DNA of 64,000 nt, taken from NCBI RefSeq assembly GCF_042427615.1, contig NZ_JBHMEZ010000011.1, positions 434,001 through 498,000 of the forward strand. Reading direction: 5' to 3'. How positions within the stretch are numbered: position 1 is the stretch's first letter; each line of letters starts with the position of its first letter. Position numbers and translations under genes: made by a program. Source of the stretch: Formosa undariae (lineage in GTDB: Bacteria > Bacteroidota > Bacteroidia > Flavobacteriales > Flavobacteriaceae). This document shows, piece by piece, positions 43,328-52,766 of the stretch. Under the pieces are notes generated by a model. It saw only the letters and a list, made by a program, of their open reading frames with translations, had not been told where the DNA came from and made no database searches.

Positions 43328-44698
43328 ATGACCGAAACAAACCGCATAGAATATAAACGAGAATTGTCCGATGGACTCGAAAAAGAGGTCATTGCTTTCT
43401 TGAACTACCGTGAAGGTGGCATTATTCATATCGGCATCGATAAGGATGGAAATACTTACGGATTGGCAGATGCTGATGGCGACCAGTTAAAGATTAAGGA
43501 TAGGTTAAAAAACAACATCCGCCCTTCCGCCCTTGGTCTGTTTGATATTGTGAGTGAGGAAAGGGACGGCAAGAACATTCTGAAAATCATAGTGGCCAGC
43601 GGTCCAGAAAAACCATATCATCTTAAAAAATACGGGATGAGCGAAAAGGGTTGTTTTATTCGCTTGGGTTCAGCGGCTGAACCGATGCCCCAAAAAATGA
43701 TAGATGAGCTGTTTGCTAAACGTACCCGAAATTCCATCAGCAAGATTAAAGCAGGACGGCAGGATTTAGGCTTCGGACAGCTAAAAATTTACTACGAAGA
43801 ATCTGGGTACACCCTTGGTAAAGCTTTTGCAAAGAACTTGGAACTACTTACGGAAGATGGTGCTTTTAATTATGCCGGCTATCTTTTGGCAGACAAAAAT
43901 AACACTTCAATTAAAGTCGCCAAATATTCAGGCATAACCAGAACAGACTTAATAGAAAGCAACGAATATGGTCACGAATGTTTAGTTAAGGCTACTAAAC
44001 AAGTGATAGATAAAATTGCGGTCGAGAACAGAACAACCACAAAAATCACATCAAAAGAAAGACAACAAGCCAACCTTTGGCATCCCATCGCCTTGCGAGA
44101 AGCCATCATTAATGCGTTTGTGCATAATGACTATACCAATGAGATTACCCCAAAGTTTGAGATTTTTACCGATAGAATCGAAATCACATCAGCTGGTGGT
44201 CTTCCGGAAGGATTGAGCAAGCAAGAATTTTTTGAAGGCTTTTCAGTTCCACGAAATAAGGAACTGATGCGAATTTTTAAAGATTTAGAACTGGTTGAAC
44301 AATTAGGTTCTGGCATCCCTCGTATTTTAGAACACTATGGAAAAGAGAGTTTTAGTTTTTCCGATAACTTTCTTAGAATGACTTTTATTGCTAAAGAAGT
44401 TGCTGATGAATCTACTATTAGAGAAGATCGTCAAAAAGGTGGTGTAACAGGTGGTGCAATGGGTGGTGTAACAGGTGGTGCAATAGATGCTATAGATATA
44501 CTTACTAAAAGACAAAAAGAAGTACTTAAACTAATTGCAACCAATACTACTATTACTTATACTGAAATAGCTGAAGCTTTAGGCATCAATGAATCCCCTG
44601 TGGGCAAACATATAAATGCGCTCAAAACCAAAGGGTTTATAAAACGCCACGGTGGCACACAAGGTTATTGGGAAATTAATCTCGAAAAAAATCAGTAA
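43328..44698 (+). CDS. AlbA_2/Schlafen-type ATP-binding regulator with winged helix
   Basis: 456 residues. The AlbA_2 (Schlafen core) domain is at the N-terminus (RIEYKRELSDGLEKEVIAFLNYREGGIIHIGIDKDG). A GHKL-like HATPase_c_4 region follows (LWHPIALREAIINAFVHNDY, LPEGLSKQEFFEGFSVPRNK, LVEQLGSGIPRILEHYGK). A Gly-rich repeat linker leads to a C-terminal winged helix (RQKEVLKLIATNTTITYTEI). Proteins of this form are annotated as transcriptional regulators or RNA-binding proteins and are frequent in defence islands. It lies 2 bases after the 98-aa gene but uses different codons. Confidence 0.85.
   Translation: MTETNRIEYKRELSDGLEKEVIAFLNYREGGIIHIGIDKDGNTYGLADADGDQLKIKDRLKNNIRPSALGLFDIVSEERDGKNILKIIVASGPEKPYHLKKYGMSEKGCFIRLGSAAEPMPQKMIDELFAKRTRNSISKIKAGRQDLGFGQLKIYYEESGYTLGKAFAKNLELLTEDGAFNYAGYLLADKNNTSIKVAKYSGITRTDLIESNEYGHECLVKATKQVIDKIAVENRTTTKITSKERQQANLWHPIALREAIINAFVHNDYTNEITPKFEIFTDRIEITSAGGLPEGLSKQEFFEGFSVPRNKELMRIFKDLELVEQLGSGIPRILEHYGKESFSFSDNFLRMTFIAKEVADESTIREDRQKGGVTGGAMGGVTGGAIDAIDILTKRQKEVLKLIATNTTITYTEIAEALGINESPVGKHINALKTKGFIKRHGGTQGYWEINLEKNQ
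44438..44485 (+). repeat. 24-bp tandem repeat inside the AlbA_2 regulator gene
   Basis: GGTGGTGTAACAGGTGGTGC (first 20 bases) plus AATG/AATA occurs twice, and each half is itself a 12-bp near repeat. It encodes GGVTGGAMGGVTGGAI. A copy-number change keeps the frame and only alters linker length. Confidence 0.9.
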
Positions 44699-44706
44699 GT
44701 ATCCTT

Positions 44707-45078
44707 TTAAAAAGGCGATTTATCCTTTGAGCCTCTCGCATCCGCCAACCATTTGCCATTTTGCTTAACCAGTTTAAAAAGACCCGGTGTCTTATCATAG
44801 GCTGTAGTATATTTTACCCAAGCCACGTCACCCATTATCGTATCCTGCAAAACTGTAAAGTTTGAATCATCCTTTACCGTCGCATTGAACATATTTATAG
44901 TATTCATATAATTAGAATATGCCTGTGGTGTTGAGTTGGCTTTTAAAGCTTCCTCATCTTTTTCATAAAAGCTTTCGATGACGATTTGGGCTGTGGCACT
45001 TGGTCCCGAAATTTTAGTATCAGAATCGGCACAAGACAGGAACAGCAGTACGAGCGAGAAAACGACAATTTTTTTCAT
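44707..45078 (-). CDS. DUF4878-like lipoprotein of the transfer operon
   Basis: 123 residues with a lipoprotein signal (MKKIVVFSLVLLFLSC) and a small NTF2-like fold (QIVIESFYEKDEEALKANST; GDVAWVKYTTAYDKTPGLFKLVKQNGKWLAD split as VAWVKYTTA and KLVKQNGKWLAD). It is the last gene of the tra operon, 7 bases after traN. DUF4878 lipoproteins are unexplained; here an entry-exclusion or channel-associated role is conceivable. Confidence 0.75.
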   Translation of the reverse strand: MKKIVVFSLVLLFLSCADSDTKISGPSATAQIVIESFYEKDEEALKANSTPQAYSNYMNTINMFNATVKDDSNFTVLQDTIMGDVAWVKYTTAYDKTPGLFKLVKQNGKWLADARGSKDKSPF

Positions 45079-45085
45079 AATATTC

Positions 45086-45916
45086 TTAATTTGGATTATT
45101 GATATATCTATGTGATATTTTCAGTTCAATGTTTCGTTCGCCATCCTTTTCATTCAATTCTAAAATCGCCCTACGGTCATTAGATAATGAAAATTTGGGC
45201 AATACATAAACGAAGCGCACAGTTTCACTTTCTGCAATTTTTGAAGGCAGATTGTGTTTGTACGTTGGTTCTTGATACAGGCGTTGCAACGATTTTCTTT
45301 TCCCTTTTTGTCTTGTTTCAATCGAAAGGTTTAAGAAATTCAAATCGTAATCCAAAGTAGAATTATTCTCAATCTGGATAACGAAGTAGAGTTCTTCCTT
45401 ATCAAAAACAACATTTTCAACAGTCAAGACAATGCCTTGCGTTCGCTTCTTAATCCGACCGATACGCTGGTTTCTGTTAAGAAGATACGAGCAGAATTTT
45501 TGATAGTAATACGTTCTATTATCTACACGTTCTTCAGAAGATTCAGCAAGAATCGAATCGACCTTAATTGGTTTCTCATTTCCGATACTACTTGATAGCG
45601 GAATGAAATAATTGAGCTTAGATAGCTGTTTTTTATATCTTACAATATACGAAAAAATTGAACCATTTCTATTGACTACCAACAGATTACTTTCCTTCCC
45701 AGGCTTTGCCTGAAGAAGTCCAAAATACTGTTCTTTTTCACGATTGTAGGTAAATACAAAATTATCTGAACCGGTTATTCCTTGCCGAATAGGTTCAGGG
45801 AAGAATAATGCAACGTTTTTGGTGTCGTTGGCATATATGGTATCGAGAACTGTAGTTGTTTGCGCTTTCGCGAAAGCGGAAATCAGTATCGCAAATATTA
45901 AAATTGTTGCTCTCAT
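45086..45916 (-). CDS. traN: Conjugative transposon protein TraN (DUF4138, VirB9-like)
   Basis: 276 residues. Signal peptide MRATILIFAILISAFAKAQ, then a beta-rich protein (VLDTIYANDTKNVALFFPEP; FVFTYNREKEQYFGLLQAKP), the TraN/DUF4138 pattern. It is thought to be the outer-membrane-side core component comparable to VirB9. The start overlaps traM by 4 bases. Confidence 0.88.
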   Translation of the reverse strand: MRATILIFAILISAFAKAQTTTVLDTIYANDTKNVALFFPEPIRQGITGSDNFVFTYNREKEQYFGLLQAKPGKESNLLVVNRNGSIFSYIVRYKKQLSKLNYFIPLSSSIGNEKPIKVDSILAESSEERVDNRTYYYQKFCSYLLNRNQRIGRIKKRTQGIVLTVENVVFDKEELYFVIQIENNSTLDYDLNFLNLSIETRQKGKRKSLQRLYQEPTYKHNLPSKIAESETVRFVYVLPKFSLSNDRRAILELNEKDGERNIELKISHRYINNPN

Positions 45917-46842
45917 AATTTAGGTTTTAGAATTAATTTATAATTATTCAATACCGTAACTTTTACGTTTCGGTTGTTACGTCTGAGTACTTTGGATATA
46001 CCACCAACTTGTGGTACGGTAGGAATGTTGATATCGCCAATAATATCGTCCAAGACTTCGGTGGTGGCTTCTGCCCGAAAATTGTTCTGTACGTAAATAC
46101 CTTCACTACCATCAGATAAATCAAAAGCTTTGAGTTTTGTAGGATGGTGCTTTATGTTTTCAATTTCAATGAGCGCACGATTAGGTTGAAAGCTTATAAA
46201 ACCGAAAATAGGTGTGTTCTTTGGCATCAGCTTACCATTAATGGTAGCTGTTTTGGTAAGGCGCATTCGTAATCTGGTATTCGCTTTGACTATTTGGTCG
46301 CCATCTACTACTACGTAAACTGTTTCATCAGTATTACCGATGATTGAAAACTCGTTGGGTTTTGGCGATGCGGCAAAGAACAATTGATGTTCTAAGCCTA
46401 ATTCTTTGGCTTCAATTTTTTGTTCTCTTTTTACTTCAGTAGAATCAATTTTTGATACCGCTTTGCGAACAGTTCTTTTCTGTCCTAAGTTTTGGTATCG
46501 TTTCGATGTATATTGAATTTTGCCAGCTTCATAGATGCTATCTACAATACGCTCTTTTTCGCGTTCTGGTAAATCTGGGTCGTAGAATCCCAAGGAATCA
46601 ATGAGCTTTTCATCATAGATGCTGGGCGCGTTATTTTCACGAACTTTCTTTAAGTCATTTATAGCATCCAGTTTAGAGTCGTATTCTTTTTGGTTTTCCT
46701 CTAAATCAGGCACTAAGGTCTGTTTTAGGTTTTCAGTTTCAGTATCATCATCGCCTAATACCATTACAGAATAGGAAATCAGGAATATGAAAATCACAGC
46801 CAATACGGCAGCGAATACTATTTTATTCTTTTCAACTTTCAT
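45913..46842 (-). CDS. traM: Conjugative transposon protein TraM (VirB10-like)
   Basis: 309 residues. One N-terminal helix (IVFAAVLAVIFIFLISYSVMVL), a charged linker (about 35-150), and a C-terminal domain with VYVVVDGDQIVKANTRLRMRLTKTATINGKLMPKNTPIFG, split here as VYVVVDGDQ and NGKLMPKNTPIFG. This TonB-like, envelope-spanning form is the TraM C-terminal family. It overlaps traK by 11 bases. Confidence 0.9.
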   Translation of the reverse strand: MKVEKNKIVFAAVLAVIFIFLISYSVMVLGDDDTETENLKQTLVPDLEENQKEYDSKLDAINDLKKVRENNAPSIYDEKLIDSLGFYDPDLPEREKERIVDSIYEAGKIQYTSKRYQNLGQKRTVRKAVSKIDSTEVKREQKIEAKELGLEHQLFFAASPKPNEFSIIGNTDETVYVVVDGDQIVKANTRLRMRLTKTATINGKLMPKNTPIFGFISFQPNRALIEIENIKHHPTKLKAFDLSDGSEGIYVQNNFRAEATTEVLDDIIGDINIPTVPQVGGISKVLRRNNRNVKVTVLNNYKLILKPKL

Positions 46843-47452
46843 CGTTTAGTTTTTTTAAAGTGTTCTCGAAGTAATTTGTAATTAGAAGTCCGTGCGGATT
46901 GTTGGGAAAGTTTCGGTCAACCATAATCAGGTTTCCTGTTGAAACCAATTCGTAGGTGTCAATTATTGAACCTCTGTTAATTTCAAAAATGGTGGTGGTT
47001 GTAAAACTATATGAGCCATTATTTTCGTTTATCCTTGAGTCAATACTCAATACTTTTTGAACCAATGAATACTGAAGCAATCGGTTATAAACGCCATCAG
47101 CTTTCTTCTGACGGTAAAGATTGTCCACAGAACTATTTCCTAACCAAAGTGCTTTTTCCAAATTCCTTTCATAGTTACTGGCATCGATGTTATAGAAGTA
47201 GTTGTGGAACAGTTCTAAATGTGCCAGAGCTTCGACTCTAAAATTCTCTTTTTGAGTTACGAGCTTCAGCGGAATAATGCTACCATCTGTATTTATTGCA
47301 AATGCACTATTGAGCGCATTTTTATTAGTTGTAAATGCCATCCAAAGTGAAAAAGTGCTGGAAAGCATTGCAAAAATGACAACTGCCAGTACGATAAATC
47401 GATTCATTTTCAGGACGTTGTATATGTTTTTGTAAGGTGTTTTCATTTTCAT
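46832..47452 (-). CDS. traK: Conjugative transposon protein TraK (VirB8-like)
   Basis: 206 residues. A cytoplasmic N-terminus, one helix (FIVLAVVIFAMLSSTFSLWMAF) and an NTF2-like periplasmic domain (AHLELFHNYFYNIDASNYER; ALWLGNSSVDNLY). TraK is the inner-membrane assembly factor like VirB8. The gap to traJ is 5 bases. Confidence 0.9.
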   Translation of the reverse strand: MKMKTPYKNIYNVLKMNRFIVLAVVIFAMLSSTFSLWMAFTTNKNALNSAFAINTDGSIIPLKLVTQKENFRVEALAHLELFHNYFYNIDASNYERNLEKALWLGNSSVDNLYRQKKADGVYNRLLQYSLVQKVLSIDSRINENNGSYSFTTTTIFEINRGSIIDTYELVSTGNLIMVDRNFPNNPHGLLITNYFENTLKKLNDES

Positions 47453-47457
47453 TTGAA

Positions 47458-48300
47458 TTAGCTGGTAAATAATCTAAGAGTAAAGGATGTAGCTCGTTTG
47501 TACAATTTGAATTTCAGGAAAACAATAAATGCAACAGAACCCAATTGAACAACAGGCGCAAAAAAACCTTGACCTGTATCGGTACCAAATAAGTTGACCC
47601 AAAAATTGGTGTTGATTTCCGTATAAATAGCGTTAACAAATACATTGACTAAAAAGAATGCCGGCACTAACATATATACAGCAGCATACAACTTGAAGAA
47701 TGTATAAGCAAGTGAACGGAATTTTTCAAATACTGCAAGGCTAATGACCAAAGGGAAGAACGCTTGCATTATCCCCAAAAGGAAAAAACGCTCTGCCAAA
47801 AACAACGGATAAATGAATAGGTCAAGAATCCAAAGTATAGTGCTTAGAATAAATGCCAATATCTTAAACCCATACAATGGTGTTACTAAAGCTTCGTATA
47901 AAAGGGTCATTGCTGAGCTTGCAGCATCAAAAAGACTTACGTCTTCCTCTAAAGGAATGTCCTGCATTTGTAATGGTAATAACGCAGGTGCTGTGCCCCT
48001 ATACTGCCCCTCGATGGCCACCAATATCCCATCAAAGAACCCTAACACCTGCGTTGAGAAAATTACTAATATGACAATGGCAAAATTCTTCATCAAGTCC
48101 CCTGGGCTCAATCCCCAAGTATAACCATCTTTATCCGCAACACCTTCGTTGTACTTTTTCAGGATGTTAACCAGAAAAAATAGGACAGCGAGCGTTTTCA
48201 TTCCGGCAATAGTGTATTGCGAGAAGTTGCTGCTCTGTATGGTCTGGAACACCGCATCGATGTATTCCAACCCAATCCCTAAAAGTATAGTTGCGGTCAT
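47458..48300 (-). CDS. traJ: Conjugative transposon protein TraJ (VirB6-like)
   Basis: 280 residues with 5-7 transmembrane segments (for example TIAGMKTLAVLFFLVNILKK and FAIVILVIFSTQVLGFFDGI). It has the family stretch YTWGLSPGDLMKN. It forms the inner-membrane part of the transfer channel. Confidence 0.9.
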   Translation of the reverse strand: MTATILLGIGLEYIDAVFQTIQSSNFSQYTIAGMKTLAVLFFLVNILKKYNEGVADKDGYTWGLSPGDLMKNFAIVILVIFSTQVLGFFDGILVAIEGQYRGTAPALLPLQMQDIPLEEDVSLFDAASSAMTLLYEALVTPLYGFKILAFILSTILWILDLFIYPLFLAERFFLLGIMQAFFPLVISLAVFEKFRSLAYTFFKLYAAVYMLVPAFFLVNVFVNAIYTEINTNFWVNLFGTDTGQGFFAPVVQLGSVAFIVFLKFKLYKRATSFTLRLFTS

Positions 48301-48302
48301 TT

Positions 48303-48884
48303 TTAGTAATCTGTTTCTCGGTTATTTACTTTATCCTGCATTTTTCTGAAAGAAATAATATCTCGATACCGTTTTGTTTTAGTGGTAATGGTAGAAACCA
48401 TTTGTTTCGATTCTTGCTCTTTAACTTTGAGTATTTCGGCGCGTTCGGCATCGCTCATTTTTAGGTAATCGCTGGATAAAACTTCATCAATAAAATCTAC
48501 CGTTTCTAATGAGTTTTGGACTATTGCATCGAATGATTCCATAACTCTTGAAACTTCATCGGGTTTGATGTAGGGCGAGTTTAAAATATCCTGTAAATCA
48601 TTTTGCATTACATTGATAAGGCGCTGATTATTGTCTGCAATTTCTTGGACAGCGTTGAGTTGTTGAACTACGCTTGATACTTGCTCGATGGCTTCTTTAG
48701 CATCCTTTAGGAATTTTACAGACTTAATCATTTGAGCGGTCTGTTTACCTGATTCCAACAGTTGTTTTACCAAACTGATAAAATTGGTATTGTCATAAGT
48801 GGGCATTCCTTGGGCGGTAGCATTACCTGACATAAACAAGGTCAGAGCTACGGTCATTACTAAAATTTTGATTTTTGTCTTCAT
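48303..48884 (-). CDS. traI: Conjugative transposon protein TraI (DUF4141, VirB5-like)
   Basis: 193 residues. Signal peptide (KILVMTVALTLFMSGNATAQ), then an all-helical coiled periplasmic protein (LVKQLLESGKQTAQMIKSVK; EQVSSVVQQLNAVQEIADNN). Helical secreted proteins of this place and size are TraI/DUF4141 of CTnDOT-type elements. They may be minor pilus components. Confidence 0.78.
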   Translation of the reverse strand: MKTKIKILVMTVALTLFMSGNATAQGMPTYDNTNFISLVKQLLESGKQTAQMIKSVKFLKDAKEAIEQVSSVVQQLNAVQEIADNNQRLINVMQNDLQDILNSPYIKPDEVSRVMESFDAIVQNSLETVDFIDEVLSSDYLKMSDAERAEILKVKEQESKQMVSTITTKTKRYRDIISFRKMQDKVNNRETDY

Positions 48885-48888
48885 AATA

Positions 48889-51291
48889 TTATGTTTTAGA
48901 TGTGAATTGAATTATTGCTTTTTGCATATCGTTATACTCGTTGTAGAGCTTCATTATTTCTTCATTTTCCTGTCCATCGGTCAAGTAAGCTGCATATACT
49001 TCCTTCGGAACTTCGAGACGGAAAATGTTACTTTCCCTGCCAATCTTGATAAACATTTCGGTGTACTTGCGAGGTCCCGAAAGATTATTTTTGATGGACT
49101 TTAATTGGTTTAAATCGTGGCTTGATAGGTTGAGCCTTTTAACAAGTTCATCATAGCCTTTTTCATTGTTAAGGCTGTAAATGACCTGTGTGTTTTCGAG
49201 AATACTTGCTGAAGTCGAATTGTTGGGCAATTGATTTATGGACTGTAGAATAATCCCAATCGCACCGTTTTGTTTACGAATAGCTTGATAATAGAACTCG
49301 ACGCTTTCCAATACGTTTTCAAACTTCAGTTGTTTGGCAAACTCATCGAAAAGGATAATGCCTTTTTCTGCCCTGTTTTTCCAAATCGTTCTTTGGATGG
49401 CTGACTTGATGAGCTTGAGCATCACAGACAGGATTTCCTTATTGTCCTTGACTTCATCCAGTTCAAAAACTATCAAACGTTTGTCTTCAATCTTATAGGT
49501 CTGGTCTTCGCTTACTTCAAATAGGAAACTATATAGACCATCGCCGACATATTCTGACATTACGTGCAAGAAGCTCGTAACATTGAAGTAGTCGGGATGG
49601 ATTTTAAGAGTGTCAAGTAGATTTTCTTGGCTCTTTTCTATAAAACTGTAAAAACCATCCAGCGAGTGATTTTCTAAAATGCTATCATAATAATGCCGAA
49701 GTATCTTTTTAACCGATACAGATTGAGCTTTCGTAACTTTTAAATCTGAGGCAAAAAGTTCAAATAAGAAAACCGACAAGTCTTCCAATCGTTCGGGTGT
49801 AAGGTCATTTGTATCACTTATGTAAAATGGATTGATACCAAGGTTCTTTCCACTTTCATAGCGAAGCACCGTATATTTCTCAGGATAGAGTTTGGCGAAT
49901 TTGGTGTATGAACCACCCAAGTCAATAATGACCAAACGAACGCCACTTTCAAAATATTGGCGTAGAATGTTATTGGCCAAAAAAGATTTTCCTTCGCCTG
50001 TTGGTGCAAAAATGGCGAAGTTTCGTGCCTTTATTCGTTTCTTATTTTCATCCCAAACATCTTTTAGAACAGGAATGTTATGCTCACGGTCATTAAATAT
50101 GATTCCGGTGTTATCACTTTTGTAATTGGTGTTATTTATAAAGAGACAAAGCGCGTGTTTTAAATCGGTTACATATAAATCGTTGTTTGAGAAATTGGAA
50201 GAGAAACAGCAGTAACTATTAAGGATGTAATTCTTGCGTTCTTCGCCTCTTGGATAGTATGGTATGATATCCAATTCCTTAAATTCGGTCTTTATTTTTG
50301 AAGTTATTTTGTCGAGCTCTTTAGCTTCCTTTGCCCAATAGACAATATTCAAATGCCCACGGATGATTCGTGCATTATCATCGGCATTGATTTGGTCAAG
50401 AATGTGCTGGATTTTCCCTAAAACCACTTTATTCTGTGAACCGAAATTTGAACTTTTATTGAGTTCTTCAATCTTTTTATCCAGTAGCTTTCGCCACTTC
50501 TGTTTGTTATCCAAATACAAAATCTGGTTGACAATGTGGTTCTCATTAAGCGTAAGCCCTAAGCCATCAATAAACCCTTGATGAAACACAAAATCGTCAG
50601 AAGTGAATTTCTCATTGGTTTTGCTACTCTGTACACTTTCGCCAAAGCACAGTTCGCTATTGATGGCAAGGGCATCAAAATGGTTTTCGCCAATATTGAC
50701 GCTTTTTTTGTCCAGTAAAATATCGGTATCATAGCCTTCATTAAAACCGTTGAAGTAACTGTTTGTCAGTTGCTGTATTTCTTCGGCTTTAAGCGAAACA
50801 AAATCCATCTTTCGGCTATTGTTGATGAAGGAAACCGAATCGCTTACCGAGTTGGCGAAACTCTTAATATTGTCATCCAGTTCCTGTACGATTCCCTTTG
50901 AAACTTTTCTGAAGGGATTGACATATTTAGGATTGTTTAGAGCCTTATTCTTGGTCAGGATGATGAACAAATAACAGCTGTGCTCGATATGCCCACGACC
51001 TTTAAAATGCTTGTGTGTAGCCTTTTCAAGAAAGGTTGTATTCGGAAGTTGTTCTGAAGTATATGATTTTTTGAGGTAGATATCCTGTTTATGAACCACA
51101 GTACCAACAGGCAAAGACTTTAATGCCTGAAACCAAGCACCGTGCATATCTTCAAAATCCTTTTCTGAAAGCGAATAGATTTCCGGTAAATTCCCTTTAT
51201 AGCACAAGACTACGTTGCCATTATTGGCAAATACGATATTGTCCTGAATATCTACAATGGGTTGATATGCCGAAAGGTTAATCTTGTTCAT
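48889..51291 (-). CDS. traG: Conjugation ATPase TraG (VirB4-like)
   Basis: 800 residues. Walker A APTGEGKSFLANNIL (about 430), Walker B GIILFDEFAKQL (about 647), and IDLGGSYTKFAKLYPEKY after the first. The N-terminal half is the CagE/VirB4 domain (IVDIQDNIVFANNGNVVLCY). It powers pilus and channel assembly. It overlaps traF by 14 bases. Confidence 0.94.
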   Translation of the reverse strand: MNKINLSAYQPIVDIQDNIVFANNGNVVLCYKGNLPEIYSLSEKDFEDMHGAWFQALKSLPVGTVVHKQDIYLKKSYTSEQLPNTTFLEKATHKHFKGRGHIEHSCYLFIILTKNKALNNPKYVNPFRKVSKGIVQELDDNIKSFANSVSDSVSFINNSRKMDFVSLKAEEIQQLTNSYFNGFNEGYDTDILLDKKSVNIGENHFDALAINSELCFGESVQSSKTNEKFTSDDFVFHQGFIDGLGLTLNENHIVNQILYLDNKQKWRKLLDKKIEELNKSSNFGSQNKVVLGKIQHILDQINADDNARIIRGHLNIVYWAKEAKELDKITSKIKTEFKELDIIPYYPRGEERKNYILNSYCCFSSNFSNNDLYVTDLKHALCLFINNTNYKSDNTGIIFNDREHNIPVLKDVWDENKKRIKARNFAIFAPTGEGKSFLANNILRQYFESGVRLVIIDLGGSYTKFAKLYPEKYTVLRYESGKNLGINPFYISDTNDLTPERLEDLSVFLFELFASDLKVTKAQSVSVKKILRHYYDSILENHSLDGFYSFIEKSQENLLDTLKIHPDYFNVTSFLHVMSEYVGDGLYSFLFEVSEDQTYKIEDKRLIVFELDEVKDNKEILSVMLKLIKSAIQRTIWKNRAEKGIILFDEFAKQLKFENVLESVEFYYQAIRKQNGAIGIILQSINQLPNNSTSASILENTQVIYSLNNEKGYDELVKRLNLSSHDLNQLKSIKNNLSGPRKYTEMFIKIGRESNIFRLEVPKEVYAAYLTDGQENEEIMKLYNEYNDMQKAIIQFTSKT

Positions 51292-51562
51292 AATCGAAGC
51301 CAGAGTTTCTTTTGTTACTAATGATTTGCGGAAATGCTTTTGCCATTTGGAATAGTTGCGGATTGTGGGCTATTCTTGTCAGCGCCACATATAGGGAAGC
51401 ATTAAAGACCAGCACAACTATTATTATCCCAAAGCTGAAAGAGAATATGATGATGAGCAACGAAGCCAAAATGGAAACCATCATTAAGGCAAACAGGGAA
51501 ATGGGCAGCCCAAAAATGGCTGCCCGTTTCCTAATGTTTTTATAGACCTCGAACCGTTTCAT
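51278..51562 (-). CDS. traF: Conjugative transposon protein TraF (DUF4133, VirB3-like)
   Basis: 94 residues with two adjacent transmembrane segments (ISLFALMMVSILASLLIIIF and IIIVVLVFNASLYVALTRI) after the basic start MKRFEVYKNIRKRAAIFGLP. This matches the DUF4133/TraF family. Confidence 0.88.
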   Translation of the reverse strand: MKRFEVYKNIRKRAAIFGLPISLFALMMVSILASLLIIIFSFSFGIIIVVLVFNASLYVALTRIAHNPQLFQMAKAFPQIISNKRNSGFDYEQD

Positions 51563-51850
51563 TTATACAACGATTCCTATTAGGTAAGTAAAGATTCCGA
51601 CTACTGCACCTGCAATCAATACAAATACTAAAACTCGGGTAATCCCCTTTTTTAAATCTGCATTTTCCCCAAAAAAATGTCCTGCGTTGAACAGGAAACC
51701 TACAAGGAAGATTACACCGAGTAGTATTGGAAAAATAGTTCGGATAGTGTCGCCCACATCGTTAACTGAATCTTCAATGCCACCAATTTGAGCAAAAAGC
51801 GAAGTGGATAAGAGTGAAAGAAATGATGCTAAATAGAGTGATTTTTTCAT
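51563..51850 (-). CDS. traE: Conjugative transposon protein TraE (DUF4134, VirB2-like pilin)
   Basis: 95 residues: signal peptide (SLYLASFLSLLSTSLFAQ), then two hydrophobic helices (IFPILLGVIFLVGFLFNAGH; VLVFVLIAGAVVGIFTYLIG), the DUF4134/TraE layout of a pilin. It is the first gene of the minus-strand tra operon, which reaches 44707. Not seen in the window: traH, traL, traO, traP, traQ. Confidence 0.88.
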   Translation of the reverse strand: MKKSLYLASFLSLLSTSLFAQIGGIEDSVNDVGDTIRTIFPILLGVIFLVGFLFNAGHFFGENADLKKGITRVLVFVLIAGAVVGIFTYLIGIVV

Positions 51851-52039
51851 AATAAAATTGTTTAGATTTTTATGTTGTTTTCGTTAGTAGAAATTTACAT
51901 ATATTTGAACATAAATAACTGAAAATCAAATATTTGTGAATAAAATATTATTTGATACAGTTTGAATTCGGTTACTATTATTTGACATCAAATTCTATGG
52001 GATTTTGAAGTGAAGTTGTTGATAACCCGAAAATTAAAA
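51851..52039. promoter_or_regulatory. Divergent control region between tra operon and amidase
   Basis: AT-rich gap with a perfect CAAATATTTG palindrome (about 51928) and two ATTATTTGA direct repeats about 35 bases apart. Such a layout could be the shared control site of transfer genes. No strict TAnnTTTG element is found on either strand. Confidence 0.35.
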
Positions 52040-52699
52040 ATGAAAAAAGTGCTTAAAAACGTCAGTTTTGTCTTTTTGCTTCTAAAAATGTGCATCGTTT
52101 TTGGACAAGAAATGAGTGCTCAAAAACGGATAATTATTGACGTTGGACACGGTGGAAAAGATGCTGGTGCAATTGGTATAAATAAAACTCAAGAAAAGGA
52201 CATCGTATTGGATATTGCGAATGCCATTTTAAGGTTAAATAACGACTTGGAAAAGCCTTTGGATATTTATTTAACCAGGTATAGTGATACGCTCATTTCA
52301 TTATCGGACAGGACCAGGTTGGCGAAAGCATTAAAAGCAGATTTATTTGTGTCTTTGCATTGCAATCATTCTGATAATCCGGATGCGAGAGGGATTGAAG
52401 TTTATGTGGCCAATGGCAAGGCAAAGTATTCTGAAGATTCGGTTTGGCTTGCTTTTCAACTGCAAGATGACCTAAATAAGAGTTTGGGCTTTGAGAGTAG
52501 AGGCGTGAAGTTTGCTAATTTTCAGGTGTTGCGAGAAACAATTAGATATTGCAGTTCTATTCTATTGGAATTGGGATTTTTAAGCAATGTAGATGAGAGT
52601 AATTATTTCCGAAGGCCTGAGGCTATGAAGTTTTTAGCTTTGGCGATTTGGAGAAATTTAATAAAAAATATTGGTAGTTATGAGAGAGTTGGGGATTGA
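52040..52699 (+). CDS. N-acetylmuramoyl-L-alanine amidase (Amidase_3)
   Basis: 219 residues from ATG 52040 with a signal peptide (VSFVFLLLKMCIVFGQ). Zinc amidase motifs: IIIDVGHGGKDAGAIG (His), KTQEKDIVLDIA (Glu), VSLHCNHSDNPDARGIEVYV (His) and ILLELGFLSN (catalytic Glu). It cuts cell-wall peptide stems. Placed divergently from the tra operon, it probably opens peptidoglycan for the transfer channel. The earlier ATG (52010) would add ten residues before the signal. Confidence 0.88.
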   Translation: MKKVLKNVSFVFLLLKMCIVFGQEMSAQKRIIIDVGHGGKDAGAIGINKTQEKDIVLDIANAILRLNNDLEKPLDIYLTRYSDTLISLSDRTRLAKALKADLFVSLHCNHSDNPDARGIEVYVANGKAKYSEDSVWLAFQLQDDLNKSLGFESRGVKFANFQVLRETIRYCSSILLELGFLSNVDESNYFRRPEAMKFLALAIWRNLIKNIGSYERVGD

Positions 52700-52766
52700 G
52701 CTGGTAATGTGTTTGAAGGCTTTAGTGATAGTCATTTACAAAGAACTGCGTGATGGGATAAAAAGT

